A stretch of 64,000 nt of DNA from Mycoplasmoides pirum ATCC 25960 (GCF_000685905.1 NZ_JMKZ01000001.1:62001-126000), one strand, 5' to 3'; positions 1 through 12,105 are shown, numbered from the stretch's first letter. Translations and numbers: made by a program. The notes: generated by a model not told the origin, from the letters alone.

Positions 1-1285
1 GACCTTTTTTATGGTGTTCAATAATGTCTTTAACAACAACTTGTCATTTAATTTTTTGGTTACCAAAAACATGATCAGGATGATCATCACGAATAACAGG
101 TTTGTTTGTAGGTACTGGTACTACAACCATGTTATAAATTTTTAAAAATTCTTCTGCTTCTGTTAATGCTGTACCTGAAACAGCTGCAAGTTTTTTATAC
201 AAACGGAAAAATGATTGATATGTAATTGTGGCTACAACAACATTTTCAGGTTCAATAGGTACACGTTCTTTTGCTTGTACTGCTTGATGCAAACCACTGT
301 TATAACTTCTGCCTTCCAAAATTCGGCCTGTAAAATGATCGACAATTAAAATTTTGTTATCTCTAACAATATACTCTTTACCATTTTCAAAAATTTTGTT
401 TGCAACTAATGCATTATTAATTTTGTGAAATAAATCAGAATTTTCAACATTGAATAAATTTTCAACTTTAAAATAAGCTTCTGCTTTTTGCATTCCACTT
501 TCAGTTAATGAAGGTGAACGAGATTCTTCATCAATTTTATAATCACTTTCATTTAATGAAGATACAAATTTATCAGCAGCAAAATATAACGTAAAATCTT
601 TTTTTGGTTGTCCTGAAATAATTAATGGTGTTCTAGCTTCATCAATTAAAACCGAATCACCTTCATCAACAATAGCATAATGCAAACTACGAATTTTTTT
701 ATCTTCGTAATTAGCAACCATGTTGTCTCTTAAATAATCAAAACCTAGTTCGGAATTAGTTGTATAAGTAATATCGCAAGCAAATGCTTCTTTTTTCTTT
801 ATAGGAGCAAGATTTGAAATATTGCAACCAACTGTTAAATCAAGTCGAGCAAAAATTTTACTAGCTAAATCTGCATCACGTTGAGCTAAATATTCATTGA
901 CAGTTACAATGTGAACGCCCTTTTTTTCTAAAGCATTGACATAAGCTGCTAAAAATAAGGTTAAGGTTTTACCTTCACCTGTCATCATTTCAGCAAAATC
1001 ACCTTGATAAACAATATAGGCACCAATCAATTGAACTAAATAAGCAAATTGATTGTTTTCTCGATATACTGCTTCGCGAATTGTCGCTAAAGCAGGTACT
1101 AAAATGTCATCTAGCGTTTTACCAGATTCTAATTCTTTTATAAAAAAACTTGTTTTTTGTTTCAATTCTGCATCAGTTAATGAACGATATTCATTTTTTA
1201 ATTCATCAACTTCATATGCAATTTTTTCTCCTCGACGTAAAATTCTGTTTTTTGGAGAAATTAATCTAAAAAATTTATTTAACAT
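1..1285 (-). CDS. secA: Preprotein translocase ATPase SecA (3' end beyond window)
   Basis: This is the motor ATPase that drives preproteins through SecYEG at the membrane. Visible are the SecA N-terminal helix, Walker A (MTGEGKT, residues 101-107), the stretch VNEYLAQRDA and the nucleotide-binding segment ending LIDEARTPLIISG. A TGA codon at 44-46 reads as Trp and the frame stays open to base 1, so roughly 428 N-terminal residues are visible and the C-terminal half lies outside. The start ATG at 1283-1285 has an AAGG ribosome-binding site. An oddity is DEGD (207-210) where SecA normally has DEVD in the Walker B region. It is co-oriented with the upstream exporter genes, about 115 bp away. The family is certain; a SecA2-type paralogue is less likely because mollicutes usually have one SecA. 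Confidence 0.95.
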
Positions 1286-1399
1286 TAGTGCCTTATTTTA
1301 AAAATTTGTAAAAATTGTTTTAATAAAGATGACTTAAATTTAAGTTTAAAATACCAAATAATTTTAACATAAAAAAATATTTACTTTAACACATAAGAA

Positions 1400-2950
1400 T
1401 TAATTGGCACTTCAATTAATTTCGGAAACTTCTTTAATTTTTTCGTTGCGCGTAACGCTCTTAATTTTTCCATTGTGAACTCTTATAACACATGAAGCTA
1501 ATTCAGCAATTAATGGATTGTGAGTAACTAAAATAATTGTTGTTTTATATTCACGATTAACTTTAATAAATTGATCTAAAACTATTTGTGTCATTTCTTC
1601 ATCTAATGCACCTGTTGGTTCATCAGCAAAAATAATTTTAGGGTTTTTTGCAATAGCTCTTAAAATAGAAACACGTTGTTGTTGACCACCAGATAATTCT
1701 GAAGGCAAACGATTTTTATACTCATACATTCCAGTATCTTTTAATAATTTATCAATATTTAAACGTTTTTCAGAATCTGGTTGCAAGAAAGCACCAATTT
1801 CAATATTTTCTCTTACAGTTAAATTTGGCAATAATCCATATTGTTGAAAAATATATCCAACATTTTGTCTTCTAAATTCTGTTAATTGTGTGTTATCTAA
1901 ATTAATTAAATTTACATTAGCTACTATTGTTTTACCTATAGTGGCTCGATCCATTCCAGAAATAATATTTAATAAAGTAGTTTTCCCTGATCCTGATGGC
2001 CCTAAAATAACAATAAAATCACCTGGGTTTAATTGCAAATCAACATTATCTAAAACTTTATTTGTAACAACACCATTGCTATAGTATTTATAAACATTTT
2101 GTAAATCTATTATGTATGGTGTTTGAACTAAAGGAAACATTTTAGTTTTTTTGTCTTTTTTAATTTTGGTTTTAGTTTTTTCTAAAATTTCAATAGTTTT
2201 TACATCTAATTTTCTAAATAAATTTTCATATTTGTTTTGTAAGAATTTATATTTTTTAAAAAAATTTTTTAAAAATTCTTTTGATTTAATATCACACAAT
2301 TTTTTTATATTTTTAGATTTCTTGTATTTGTTAAAAAATTGCTCAAAATCTTTATTCAAATTTTCTTTTGTTTTAGAAAAGATTTTTAAGATTTTTGGTA
2401 GATTAATTTTTAAATTATTAAAAATTAATGAATCAATAACAATATTAAATTTAGTTTCATTTAAATTTTTATATTTATCAAAAAAAGAAAAAATATTGTC
2501 TTTACTTAATACAATATCTTCTTCAAATTCATCTAAATAATTTTTTTTGTAATTTAATTTAATTAAAATGTTCCTAATATAATAAAAAGTTTTATTAGAT
2601 TCTTCAGATAAAAATTTATTAACAGCATAAATTAAATATTGTGTAGAATTATCATTTTTTTGTATAAAAGTTGAAGGCACTAAATTTGGCTTACTAACAT
2701 TTTTTCTTGTAATATCAAAAATATTAATCAATTTTAAATATTTTCGTTGAAGTCTAAATTTATAAAAAAAATTAATTTTTACATTGCTTAATTCTTTAAT
2801 CTTTTTTTCTATTTCCTTTTTAAAAAAATTAATCAATTTATTTGCTTCTATATTAAATACTTGAAAATTATCAGTTGTATTAATTTCAACTTCCATTTTT
2901 AATGGTTCTGTATTTAAGAAAAAAGTATTTGTATTTTCTAAAAAACTCAT
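1400..2950 (-). CDS. ABC transporter ATP-binding protein, MacB/LolD type, with long N-terminal extension
   Basis: This is the ATPase partner of the large FtsX-type permease encoded 24 bp upstream. The protein has 516 residues. The C-terminal ~230 form a LolD/MacB-like nucleotide-binding domain: Walker A GPSGSGKTT, signature LSGGQQQR, Walker B IIFADEPTGALDE and the switch His in VTHNP. The first ~285 residues are Lys/Asn-rich, mostly predicted helix, and match no domain I recognise. Such extensions are typical of the mycoplasma family (M. genitalium MG467/MG468 type, from memory). A TGA near the end is Trp, so the protein ends WSAN before TAA at 1400-1402. The substrate is unknown; lipoprotein or peptide export or release is plausible for the family. 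Confidence 0.9.
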
Positions 2951-2974
2951 AATATTTACCTTCGTTAATTTTTA

Positions 2975-5900
2975 TTAAAAACTTTTAATTTCTTTAGAAA
3001 TCTTTAATTTTCTTAAAATTATTCAATTAACCACAAATGAGAAAATAAAGAATAAAGTTAACAATAAAAATGAAACTATAACCATTCCCGGGGTTAACGA
3101 TGCTGAGAGAATAATATTAGAACTTGTTGCAATTAATGAATTGTATTTTGCAATAAGACCAATAGTTGTAGGTATAGATACAATTAAACCCACAACAAAA
3201 ACAGGAACATATATAGATAAAAAGCTACTTAAAATTTCTCAATTTGAAAAACCTAATGCTTTTAATTTAATACCAATTTTTCTTAACTCTTCAATCAACA
3301 TATTTGATATCAAAACTACAACTAATAATACAATTGGAATAGTGATACCTAGAATAATATTTTGAATAACGATTGTTGTTCCAGCAATTGTTTGAAATAA
3401 TTCATTGTTAGAACTAACGTTACTAATGTAACTTATCATAGAATTATAAGGTAAATTTGAATAAATTGTATTTAATTCTTTAATATATTCATTTTCTTTA
3501 CCAGGAATTAGTGTATTTAAATTTAGTGCTTTTTTCAAAACAGAATAATTTCTATCACTTTCACCTTTTTCAATAGTTTTACTTACTAATGAAACAATAA
3601 TAGGATTATTTTCACTAAAACTATTAGTTCCTGGATATAAACCCGATGGACTAAATAATGGCATTGAAGCATTAAAGTTAGCTACATTATTAGCATAATA
3701 ACCATTAAAAGGTAAATTTCGATTTATTTCTTCTTGAGTAAACCCTAAAATTTCATTTGCAAATTTATAAGAAGTATACAATTCATTATCTTTTGCAGAA
3801 TTATTGATATCAACCACTTTAAAATGAACTTCTTTAGTTAACGGTTCACCTTTAATCTTTCTAGTGTATCTATCATATAAATTATCAACATTTAATTTAA
3901 ATTTAGATCCAACACTTAGGTTGTATTTTTCTGCAGTATATAAATTAACAATTAAAGGATACTCAGAGGATGATAAGTTAGTATTAAATAATTTATAATT
4001 TACTATTTCACCATTCTTATTAGTTAAAACAGGGCCCAAATAATTATCTGGAACTGTTCCATCATTTGGAATTCAATTTTTTATTCCATATATTGATAAT
4101 TTATTAGAAGCTTTATCAACAGCATTAAGTCTTGTATATGAATATTTTGGTGAACTTTTACCATTTGCATACTCAATGGTGTTTGGGTCAATAGAATTTT
4201 CGTCATTTCCAATTGTTGTTTGATCTAAACCTATTAAATTATAAGAAAGCGAATAATTATAAATTCTTTCACCATATTCATCTAAAAGAGTCCCGTTTTT
4301 GATTTCATTGAAAACTTTATCTATAAATGCTAAATATTCTTTTTTAAATACACCATTAATAACCATTGAAATAAGATTATTTTTAACATTTTTTTGATTA
4401 ATTTGAAATGTTTCAACATCGGTTTCAGGATTCTTTGTAACTTCAATGTATTTTTCAGCATCTGCATGTAACCCATCATCATATCAAACTGCTCTTAATA
4501 ATTTTTGGAAATAATCATTTGATGAAGATAATTGATTAATTGGCATTAAACTAGCACTAGTTGATCATGGGTTAACCAAACCAGCAATATCGTAATCTAA
4601 CATTAATTTAGATTGAACTAGGTTTTCTAAATATGTAATATTTGATTGTTGTTCTGTTAAATCTTTCATTTGAATTAAATGAATATTATCTCACTGATAT
4701 TTTTGTGCTTTTGTGTTTTGACTTCCTCAGAAAAAAGCTGACTTGCTAGAATTCAATAAATAAAATGAAGGGTCATCACCTACTGGTATATTATCTGTTG
4801 CACCCAAACTTTCTAATGGTTGATATTTTATAACTCCGCTTTGTTCAGTAGGTGTTTCTAAATCAACTGAATATTTATAATGATGGGTATTTAAAGTATT
4901 AATTCTATTTTTTTCAAATAAACCATTCGAAGATCAACTAAAATTAAACACAACCATAATAGATGCTGACAAAAAGGATAAGATTATTAATTTTCAGAAT
5001 GCATTAAATGCTAATGCTACTTTAAATCTTGAAACAACACTAAAACTATTAAATGGTTTTTTCATCAACAGTGAAAATTTAGAAATTTTGTAGTCACTGT
5101 CGTTTTTTAAACTTTCAACAACATTTTTTCTTAAAACAAACCAACCAACAATTAATGTAACAAAAATGAAAAAAATTATTGGGAATATTATACATATCAT
5201 GTATGCCAAAATATTAAAAGGTGAGAGATCTGTTGGTATAAATCAATAATATGAAAAAATATTCATTGCCACATCTTGAAGTGATATACCCAAAGTATAA
5301 CCACAAGTTGCTCCAATAAAACATGGGATAATACTAAAAGGTAATAAACTTAAACATATTTTCCATTTTGGGTAACCATTTGATTGTAAAACAGCCAAAC
5401 TAAATTTATTTTTTGAAATATAGTTTTTAATTACTAAAACACTAACAAATAATGCTAAACCTAAAATAACTCCTATAAGCATTGCGGAAACAGTAGAAAT
5501 TGTTTGAATCAAAGTTGTAATAAAAGTTGTTCTAGCAGCATTTAAATTTAAATAATTTGAAGTATCATCAGCAAAATATGCAGCATTCATATTGTCTGGT
5601 CAACTCATATTCTTACCACATCAAACATTAATTTCATTTAACAAATTAATTTTTTCTGACATTTTTTTAGTATTAAAAATACCAACAATATATTTTTCAA
5701 TTGGGCTAGTTAAATTTGAATTGTGAATAGCATTATATCCACTTGAATTAAGAAAATATAAAAATTCAACTTTAGGATTAGGAACTAAAGAATTAATATT
5801 AAAAATTGGATACATGAAATCTGGTGTTAAACCAACACCTTTAATTAAGTATTCTGTATTCCCTATTTTTATTTTGTATTTTGAATCTAATTGAGATAAT

Positions 5901-7111
5901 CAAGTATGAAATTCATCACCCGATGCTTGTTGTTTTTCATTTAAAGTTTTTAAATCAGTATAAACCGATTTTGTTTGTTTTAAATAATCTCAATTTCCGG
6001 GAGATATAACAACTTCAAACATTGATAAATCTTGAATAGTAATAGTTGAATTTAAAGAACTTCATTTAATTGAAAAACGAAAATTTTCATCTATTGATTC
6101 TGATTGATCACTAAAAATCTTATATAGTGTATCCCTATCACTTGCTAAACTATTTGTAACACCTGATTCATTCGTTGTATCATCAAGTTTTCCGTTGTTA
6201 GATATAGCTTTATCTAAAACACTTTTAATATTTGGATAAGTTGTGGCATTTTTTGATAAATTAGAATAAAAATCTATTAAATCTTTTTGATTTATTTTTA
6301 ATGTTTCTACAGGATTTTTTAAAACGTCTACACCTAAACTGGAATTAACAATTTTTTTGTAGATATCCTCATAAATTTTAAATCGATCAGATATGCTTCT
6401 AGTTAATGGATTTCCTTGGTAAATAACTAATTTATTTATTTGATCTTCGGGGTTTGAATCAACAATTTTGGTTAAATTAACACCATCTGAAAATTCCAAT
6501 GATTGATAATCTCTATAAGAAACACCTAATTTAATCAATTCATTTTTAACGCTAAGATTGGGGTCATTTTCTAACAAATCAATAAAATTATTTCTAATCA
6601 ATTTAACTTGATTTGCAATTCAATCAAGAGCACTATCATCTGGTTCACTAGGAGTAGGTTCGCCAGGAATGGGTTCATCAGGAGTGGGGGTGTTAGGAAT
6701 ATAACCTGTTCAAGACATTAAAATGCCTTCTTTATCTTTATATCCTTTATATCTATTAGGATCCTTCTCAAATGCTACCTGAATGATGGATACATTTTTT
6801 GATTCTTCAGTTAATTTAATTCAAACCTTATCATTTGGTTTTGGAAAAGGAGTAGTTTCATTAGTAATTTCACGACCACTATCATCATATGGTTTAAAAG
6901 TTAATGGACCATAATCATATTTTTCATTAACGATTAAATCATTTAAATTTCCTTTTTTTACTAAAGAATTATATGAAGCTTGTAAGTTATTTGCAGTTGT
7001 ATCTAAAATAGCAAAAACACCCAAAGAAAAAAACATTAAAAAGAACAAGCTTACTAGGGCTGTTTTAGTTTTTGAAAAAGAGCGAAATACATTTTTAAAA
7101 AGATTTTTCAA
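2975..7111 (-). CDS. Large FtsX/MacB-type ABC transporter permease
   Basis: This is a 1378-residue membrane permease in one uninterrupted frame once TGA is read as Trp. It has an N-terminal membrane helix (about residues 16-38), a large extracytoplasmic region, a middle cluster of membrane helices (about 507-705) and a C-terminal cluster (about 1240-1378), the layout of a two-repeat FtsX-domain permease. Near residues 136-151 there is a Pro-rich linker built on PTPxEP units. The start is TTG at 7109-7111, preceded by AGAGAAG; no in-frame ATG occurs before the first membrane helix. The ATPase gene follows after 24 bp, so the two form an exporter. It is homologous in kind to M. genitalium MG468 (memory-based). 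The substrate is unknown. Confidence 0.85.
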
Positions 7112-7181
7112 AATAAGGTACTTCTCTTTATTTATTAAATTTCATTCAAATATTGTAAATTAAAGAAATTGAAATAAAAAA

Positions 7182-8153
7182 TTAAGTTATTAAATTATTA
7201 GTTAAAATTTCAACTATTTTTTCGATAAAAGTTAAAACTAATAAATCATATTCAGATTGTTTAGTTAAATTTGTTTCAAAATTTTTAATGCTTTCATTAG
7301 GTCTTAAGGAACTATCCATAAAAGTGTCTGGAACCAAACAAATTAAATAAGCATTTTTCTCATCATTATATAAATCAAATGAAGCATTTGTTTTAGTTGG
7401 ATCAAAAAGAACTTCATTTAAAATTTGTTTGTTTAATTTTTCAATTGATGTTCTTGAACTATTTTCACCTATATAAACAAAATAATTTTGTTCGCTAAAT
7501 TCTAATGAAAACTCATATGAATTAATAATTAAAGTTTTAGGATTCTTAAAATTAATTGTTTGTTTACATAAATAAAACTTTTCATTAATAAATGAAGGCA
7601 ATTTAATTAGTAAAATTTTTTTATTATTGCTTAAAGTTAATTTCGAATATTTTAAATCATTATTATATGTCACAACAGTAAATTGAAATGGTGCTTTCGA
7701 ATTTTTAATTTTCAAAAAATAATCATTTGATTGTTTAACAAAATTAAAAAAATTTGGAATATATGAAGAAAACAAAAATTCGCCTGGTATTAATTCATTA
7801 TTTTTAGAATCTACTTCTTCAATTAATTCAACTTCAGAATTCATTTTTATTTTTTCAATTAAAAAAGATTCATGATTTATATTATTAAAATTTTTATATC
7901 TTTTGTTTTTTAAATTTGTTAAAACTATCGCAAGAATAAATATTAAAACTGTAAAAAAAATTAAAATTCCTAACAATACATAGTATGGAGTTTTACTAGG
8001 TTGTTTAAATAAAACAACTTGATTCAAAATGAAACCTATAAAAATTAAAAAGGCTATAAAAGAACCAATAGTTCCAATTCTTTTGTAATTTTTAGGATCT
8101 AAAAAAATTAAATCTAATTTTTCTTGAAATGATTTTTTATTTGATTGTTTCAT
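7182..8153 (-). CDS. Hypothetical two-helix membrane protein
   Basis: This 323-residue protein is not recognised. Two hydrophobic segments (about residues 29-50 and 58-82) near the N-terminus form a hairpin; the remaining ~240 residues are hydrophilic and probably cytoplasmic, rich in beta-prone stretches. The ATG start lies inside the end of the upstream DhaL-like gene (17-bp overlap), which implies translational coupling and perhaps a shared function. The ABC permease gene starts 70 bp downstream. No catalytic motif is visible. Confidence 0.8.
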   Translation of the reverse strand: MKQSNKKSFQEKLDLIFLDPKNYKRIGTIGSFIAFLIFIGFILNQVVLFKQPSKTPYYVLLGILIFFTVLIFILAIVLTNLKNKRYKNFNNINHESFLIEKIKMNSEVELIEEVDSKNNELIPGEFLFSSYIPNFFNFVKQSNDYFLKIKNSKAPFQFTVVTYNNDLKYSKLTLSNNKKILLIKLPSFINEKFYLCKQTINFKNPKTLIINSYEFSLEFSEQNYFVYIGENSSRTSIEKLNKQILNEVLFDPTKTNASFDLYNDEKNAYLICLVPDTFMDSSLRPNESIKNFETNLTKQSEYDLLVLTFIEKIVEILTNNLIT

Positions 8154-8793
8154 TATAAATTTCTTTACTATTAATAAACGCTTGAAACGCTAAATAAATT
8201 ATGTAAGCTCCAGGATCTAAAACATTTATACTCCTTTTGCCTAAATATCTAGCTTTTCCAAAATGAGAACGAGAATAAATATTTTGCAAAAGATTTTTTT
8301 CTATCGTTTCATTTAATTTTAATTTCAATTCATCCATTGAAATATTTGAATTATTGTAAATAACTTTAATACAGGGCAATAAAACGCTATAAAAACTTTT
8401 ATCTCCTGCAAATAATTTAAATTTGCGACCTGTTTCTATTGTTGCATTATACAAAGATTCTGAAATTGCATTTTGAATAGAATCAAAATAAAAATAGTGT
8501 AAATATCTTAAAAAATTTGATACCCAAAAAGATAAAACATCGCCAATAGAACTACCTATTGTTTTTTTTATTAAATTGGAAATGTCAGATAAAACAACAT
8601 AATCTAAATTTTCCTGTGAAATTAAAAGTTGTTTTATTTTTTGAAAACAATCATTAAATCTTGTACCTAAATCGCCTCTTTCAAAATAAGAACTTAATTT
8701 ATTAATCTTATTTTGGTTTTCTGCAATTACTAAAATTAGATTTAAAATGTATTGTTTTAATTTGTGATTAAGATGATTTTTTTGGATCTGCAT
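8137..8793 (-). CDS. DhaL/DAK2-like domain protein
   Basis: DhaL is the ADP/Mg-binding subunit of dihydroxyacetone kinases; the same fold is the N-terminal domain of fatty acid kinase FakA. This 218-residue protein keeps the family landmarks in order: GDLG (40-43, for the GDxD Mg loop), GSSIGDVLS (80-88, for GxSG), AGDKSF (129-134, for PGDKT) and GKARYLGKRS...LDPGA (179-196, for GRASYLGERS...DPGA). The Mg loop is short and seems to lack one or two of the usual Asp residues, so ATP use is uncertain. No DhaK or DegV partner is nearby. The chosen ATG at 8791-8793 overlaps ftsH by 26 bp; an in-frame GTG lies three codons upstream. It could be a non-enzymatic or regulatory DhaL relative. Confidence 0.7.
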   Translation of the reverse strand: MQIQKNHLNHKLKQYILNLILVIAENQNKINKLSSYFERGDLGTRFNDCFQKIKQLLISQENLDYVVLSDISNLIKKTIGSSIGDVLSFWVSNFLRYLHYFYFDSIQNAISESLYNATIETGRKFKLFAGDKSFYSVLLPCIKVIYNNSNISMDELKLKLNETIEKNLLQNIYSRSHFGKARYLGKRSINVLDPGAYIIYLAFQAFINSKEIYNETIK

Positions 8794-10954
8794 TTTCAAC
8801 ACTAGGTTTAGAACTAGTAGATGGTTTATTTACATTTGGCTTGTTAATTGAACTTGTTGTTGAAGATGTTGAATTTGCATCTACTTTTTTAGAATTATTT
8901 AATTTTGCTTCTTCAATTTGTTTTTTAATTAATAAAGCACTAGGTGGTAGTTTACGTTCTTTGTGAATGTAATCAATATCTTTTTTAACAATTGTTTCTT
9001 GCAACAATAATGCTTCAGCAATTAATTTGTGTTCTTCATGATTTTCTTTAATTAATTTTTTAGCTATTTCATATTGTTCAGAAATAATTTCATTAATAAC
9101 TTTATCGATTTCTTCTGCTGTTTTATCTGAATATAGTTTTGCATTTGGATTAACAACACCTTCACTTGGAACAAATTGTGTCATACCTAAACGACTCATA
9201 CCTAATTGAGTAACCATACTACGAACAATATTAGTTGCTTTATAAAAATCATTTGAAGCTCCTGTAGTAATACTTTCAGAACCAAAAATAATTTCTTCAG
9301 CTGCACGACCACCTAATGCACTAGCAACCATATTTAATAAATCAGATTTACGCTTCATCAACATTTCTTTATCTTTTGGCGTAGATAAAGTATAACCACC
9401 AGCTTGTCCTCTTGGAATAATTGTGATTTTTTGAACTTCATCAGCGCCTTCTAAATGTAATCCGACTAAAGCATGACCAGCTTCATGATAAGCAGTAAGT
9501 TTTTTATCAAAGTCACTCATAACTCTAGATTTTTTAGCTGGACCAGCCATTACACGATCAATTGCTTCATCTAAATCTTCTATAGTAATTGCGTTACGTT
9601 TAGAACGAACTGCTAATAATGTTGCTTCATTTAAAACATTTTCTAATTGAGCACCTGAGAATCCAGGAGTTCTTCTAGCAATATCATTTAAATTAACTTT
9701 AGCAGATAAATTCTTATTAGAAGCATGAATTTTTAAAATAGCTTCGCGTTCTTTGATATCAGGTAAATTAACTTGAATATGACGATCAAATCTTCCTGGA
9801 CGTAATAATGCATCATCTAATACGTCTAATCTATTTGTTGCAGCCATAACAACAATTCCTGTTCGGTTATTAAATCCATCCATTTCAGCTAACAATTGAT
9901 TTAATGTTTGTTCAGCAACTGAATAATTTGAAACTTCCAATTTTCCACGTTTAGATCCAACTGAATCAATTTCATCAATGAAAATAATACAAGGTGCTGC
10001 TTTTTTAGCTTTTGTGAACAAGTCACGAACTCTTTTTGCACCAACACCTACTAACATGTCTTCAAAAGCCGAACCTGTTACTTGGAAGAAAGGAACTTCT
10101 GCTTCTCCCGCAACTGCTTTTGCTAATAAAGTTTTACCTGTTCCTGGAGGACCATAAAGAATAACACCTCTAGGTACTCTTGCTCCCATTTGTGCATAAC
10201 GATCAGGGAATTTTAAGTAATCAACAATTTCAATTAATTCATTTTTTTCTTCTTCAATACCTGCTACATCTGAAAATTTAATTGTTGATTTAGCTAATTT
10301 CGCTTGGGATCTTCCAATTGTAAATACATTGTCTCCATCACCATCACCACCAAGGCCGCCCATACCTTTTCTAAATGAACGGAAAATGAAGACAAAAATT
10401 ACTATCATAATTATTAATGGTAATAATGAAAGTATAACATTTAAAACTGTTTGTCCTGTTGTATTTGAAAGTTGAATAACACCTACATTTAATAAATTAT
10501 TGTATCCAGTAACTGTTGTTCCGCCAACTGTAATTGTGTTGTTTAATCTATTTATAAGTAAATTTGCAAAATGATATTGTTGACCATCCACAGTGTCTGA
10601 TATAAATGATGAACAAGTTCCTTGGACCCAAACATTACCTAAACCAGATACATTCATTAAAACAACTAATTTGCCATCTGAAAAATGTTGTGAAACAAAT
10701 GAAGAATTTGAATCAACAATTCTATCAACATCTCCCACTATTTTAATGTGCAACTTACCATCAGTAAAACTAAAAGATTCGGGGGCAACTACTCTTGTTT
10801 GTGGTAATGAAACAAGTACAATAACAGTAATAATAATACCTAATACAATTGTTCAAACAACTATATTCAAAATTAACTTACGTAATTTTGCAGGATCCAT
10901 TTTATTTTCAGTAATTTTATTACCGTCAAGATTATTAATAGATTTTTGGGCCAT
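8768..10954 (-). CDS. ftsH: ATP-dependent zinc metalloprotease FtsH
   Basis: FtsH is a membrane-anchored AAA+ protease that extracts and degrades membrane and damaged proteins. The protein has 728 residues: a first membrane helix (about 30-52, containing a UGA-encoded Trp), an extracytoplasmic loop, a second helix (about 171-193), Walker A GPPGTGKT (268-275), Walker B IIFIDEID, the second region of homology ([19 protein letters not shown]) and the zinc motif HEAGH (490-494). The C-terminal tail is Ser/Asn/Lys-rich. The start is ATG at 10952-10954; starting at the first Met after the UGA would delete the first membrane helix. It lies downstream of hpt, as in M. genitalium (MG457/MG458, memory-based). 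Confidence 0.97.
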
Positions 10955-11015
10955 TAATTAACTCTCACTTTGTGAAAAAACACCAATTCTTTTTATTGAA
11001 AGGTGATATATAAGT

Positions 11016-11034
11016 ATAGTATATTCTATACTAT
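11016..11034. promoter_or_regulatory. Perfect inverted repeat at the hpt-ftsH junction
   Basis: Two 8-bp arms (ATAGTATA and TATACTAT) flank a 3-bp centre, overlapping the hpt stop codon and 62 bp upstream of ftsH. On the minus strand it contains TATACT, which could be a -10 element for ftsH. No poly-T follows on that strand, so a terminator is unlikely. It may be an operator or only an AT-rich coincidence. Confidence 0.3.
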
Positions 11035-11633
11035 TTTTTATTTTTTTGATAAACTGCAGGTTTAAGTGTTCCAACATAAGGTAAATTTCTTAGCATACCT
11101 TTGTAATCTAAACCAAAGCCAACCAAAAATTTATCTGGTAATTTGTAACAACTATAATCAATTTTTACTTTAACTTTTCTCTTATCAGGTTTGTCTATAA
11201 ATGTTACTAAACTAACAGATTTTGCACCTCTAAATTTTAACATATCCATAACAATGCTAATTGTGTTGCCAGTGTCCACTACATCTTCTACTAATAAAAT
11301 GTGTTTATTTTTAACATTTTCAGAAATATCCATAACAATTTTTGGAGCACCTGAAGCACTTAATTGACCTTTAAAAGAAGAAATAGTCATAAAATCTAAA
11401 GTCATATCAGGTTTAATTTTATCTATTAATTTTCCAATGAAAGGAATGCAACCTTTCAAAATACCCAACATAATAAATTTTTTATTACGGTATTTTTTAT
11501 TAATTCAATCTGCAGCTTTTTGACAACCTTTTTCTACTTCTTGTTGACTTATTAACAATTCATCAATTCTTGGATCTATTTGAAAGTTATCAATTTTTTT
11601 TGTGTTTTTAATTAAAACATTTTTTTTACTCAT
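11031..11633 (-). CDS. hpt: Hypoxanthine-guanine phosphoribosyltransferase
   Basis: This purine salvage enzyme transfers phosphoribose from PRPP to hypoxanthine or guanine, essential in bacteria without purine synthesis. The 200-residue protein carries the PRPP-binding loop VEDVVDTGNT and the family's C-terminal YKLPDKFLVGFGLDY. The ATG at 11631-11633 gives the usual N-terminal helix, crossing one UGA-Trp; starting at the downstream Met would remove about 54 residues. ispF ends 3 bp upstream, so the ptsH-ispF-hpt genes are likely cotranscribed. Confidence 0.95.
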
Positions 11634-11636
11634 AAA

Positions 11637-12104
11637 TTAATCTTTCATTTTTAAAAGAATTACACTTTGGCAAGCAATTTGATTTTTTGGTTCTTCAAAA
11701 TGCTTTGCTTTTATATTAATATTTTTTGTGTTTAATAATCTTTCCAAATTTTTATAAATAGAATTTCTAATTTTGTCTATTTTGATAAATTCAGAAAAAA
11801 TGTTCAAATCAAGATTTACTATTTCGTACTTTAATTTAAACATTTTATCAATAACTTCATTAACAATAAACTCAGAATTTAAATTTTTATTTTTGGGATC
11901 TTTGTCTGAAAAATACATTCCAATATCACCCAACCCTAATGCTCCTAAAATAGCATCAGATATAGAATGAAAAACAACATCCCCATCAGAATGTGAAATA
12001 ATTTCAAAATCACATTCTTCACAAACCCCACCTATTTTAATTTTGTTTTTAATTTTAGATTTTAGAAAATGATTATCAAATCCAATTCCAATTCTAAAAG
12101 ACAT
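11637..12104 (-). CDS. ispF: 2-C-methyl-D-erythritol 2,4-cyclodiphosphate synthase
   Basis: IspF cyclises CDP-ME-2-phosphate in the MEP pathway to isoprenoid precursors. The 155-residue protein has the metal-binding FDNH near the N-terminus (family DxH), the HSDGDVVFHSISDAILGA block, GDIGMYFSDKDP, and the C-terminal Q-rich end. Length matches the family (about 155-160). It lies 1 bp after ptsH. Its pathway partner ispE is at 33327-34061, so the MEP route appears functional. Most mycoplasmas lack it, which helps narrow the lineage. Confidence 0.95.
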   Translation of the reverse strand: MSFRIGIGFDNHFLKSKIKNKIKIGGVCEECDFEIISHSDGDVVFHSISDAILGALGLGDIGMYFSDKDPKNKNLNSEFIVNEVIDKMFKLKYEIVNLDLNIFSEFIKIDKIRNSIYKNLERLLNTKNINIKAKHFEEPKNQIACQSVILLKMKD

Positions 12105-12105
12105 A

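Noticed and set aside
2151-2540. Plus-strand frame of 129 Phe/Leu-rich residues opposite the ABC ATPase
   Set aside because: It is an antisense shadow of the Lys/Asn-rich extension; no ribosome-binding site or family match.
2975-7111. Six separate short frames that could be read as a decayed permease pseudogene
   Set aside because: All lie in one frame separated only by TGA codons; with UGA as Trp the gene is intact, as for about forty others in the window.
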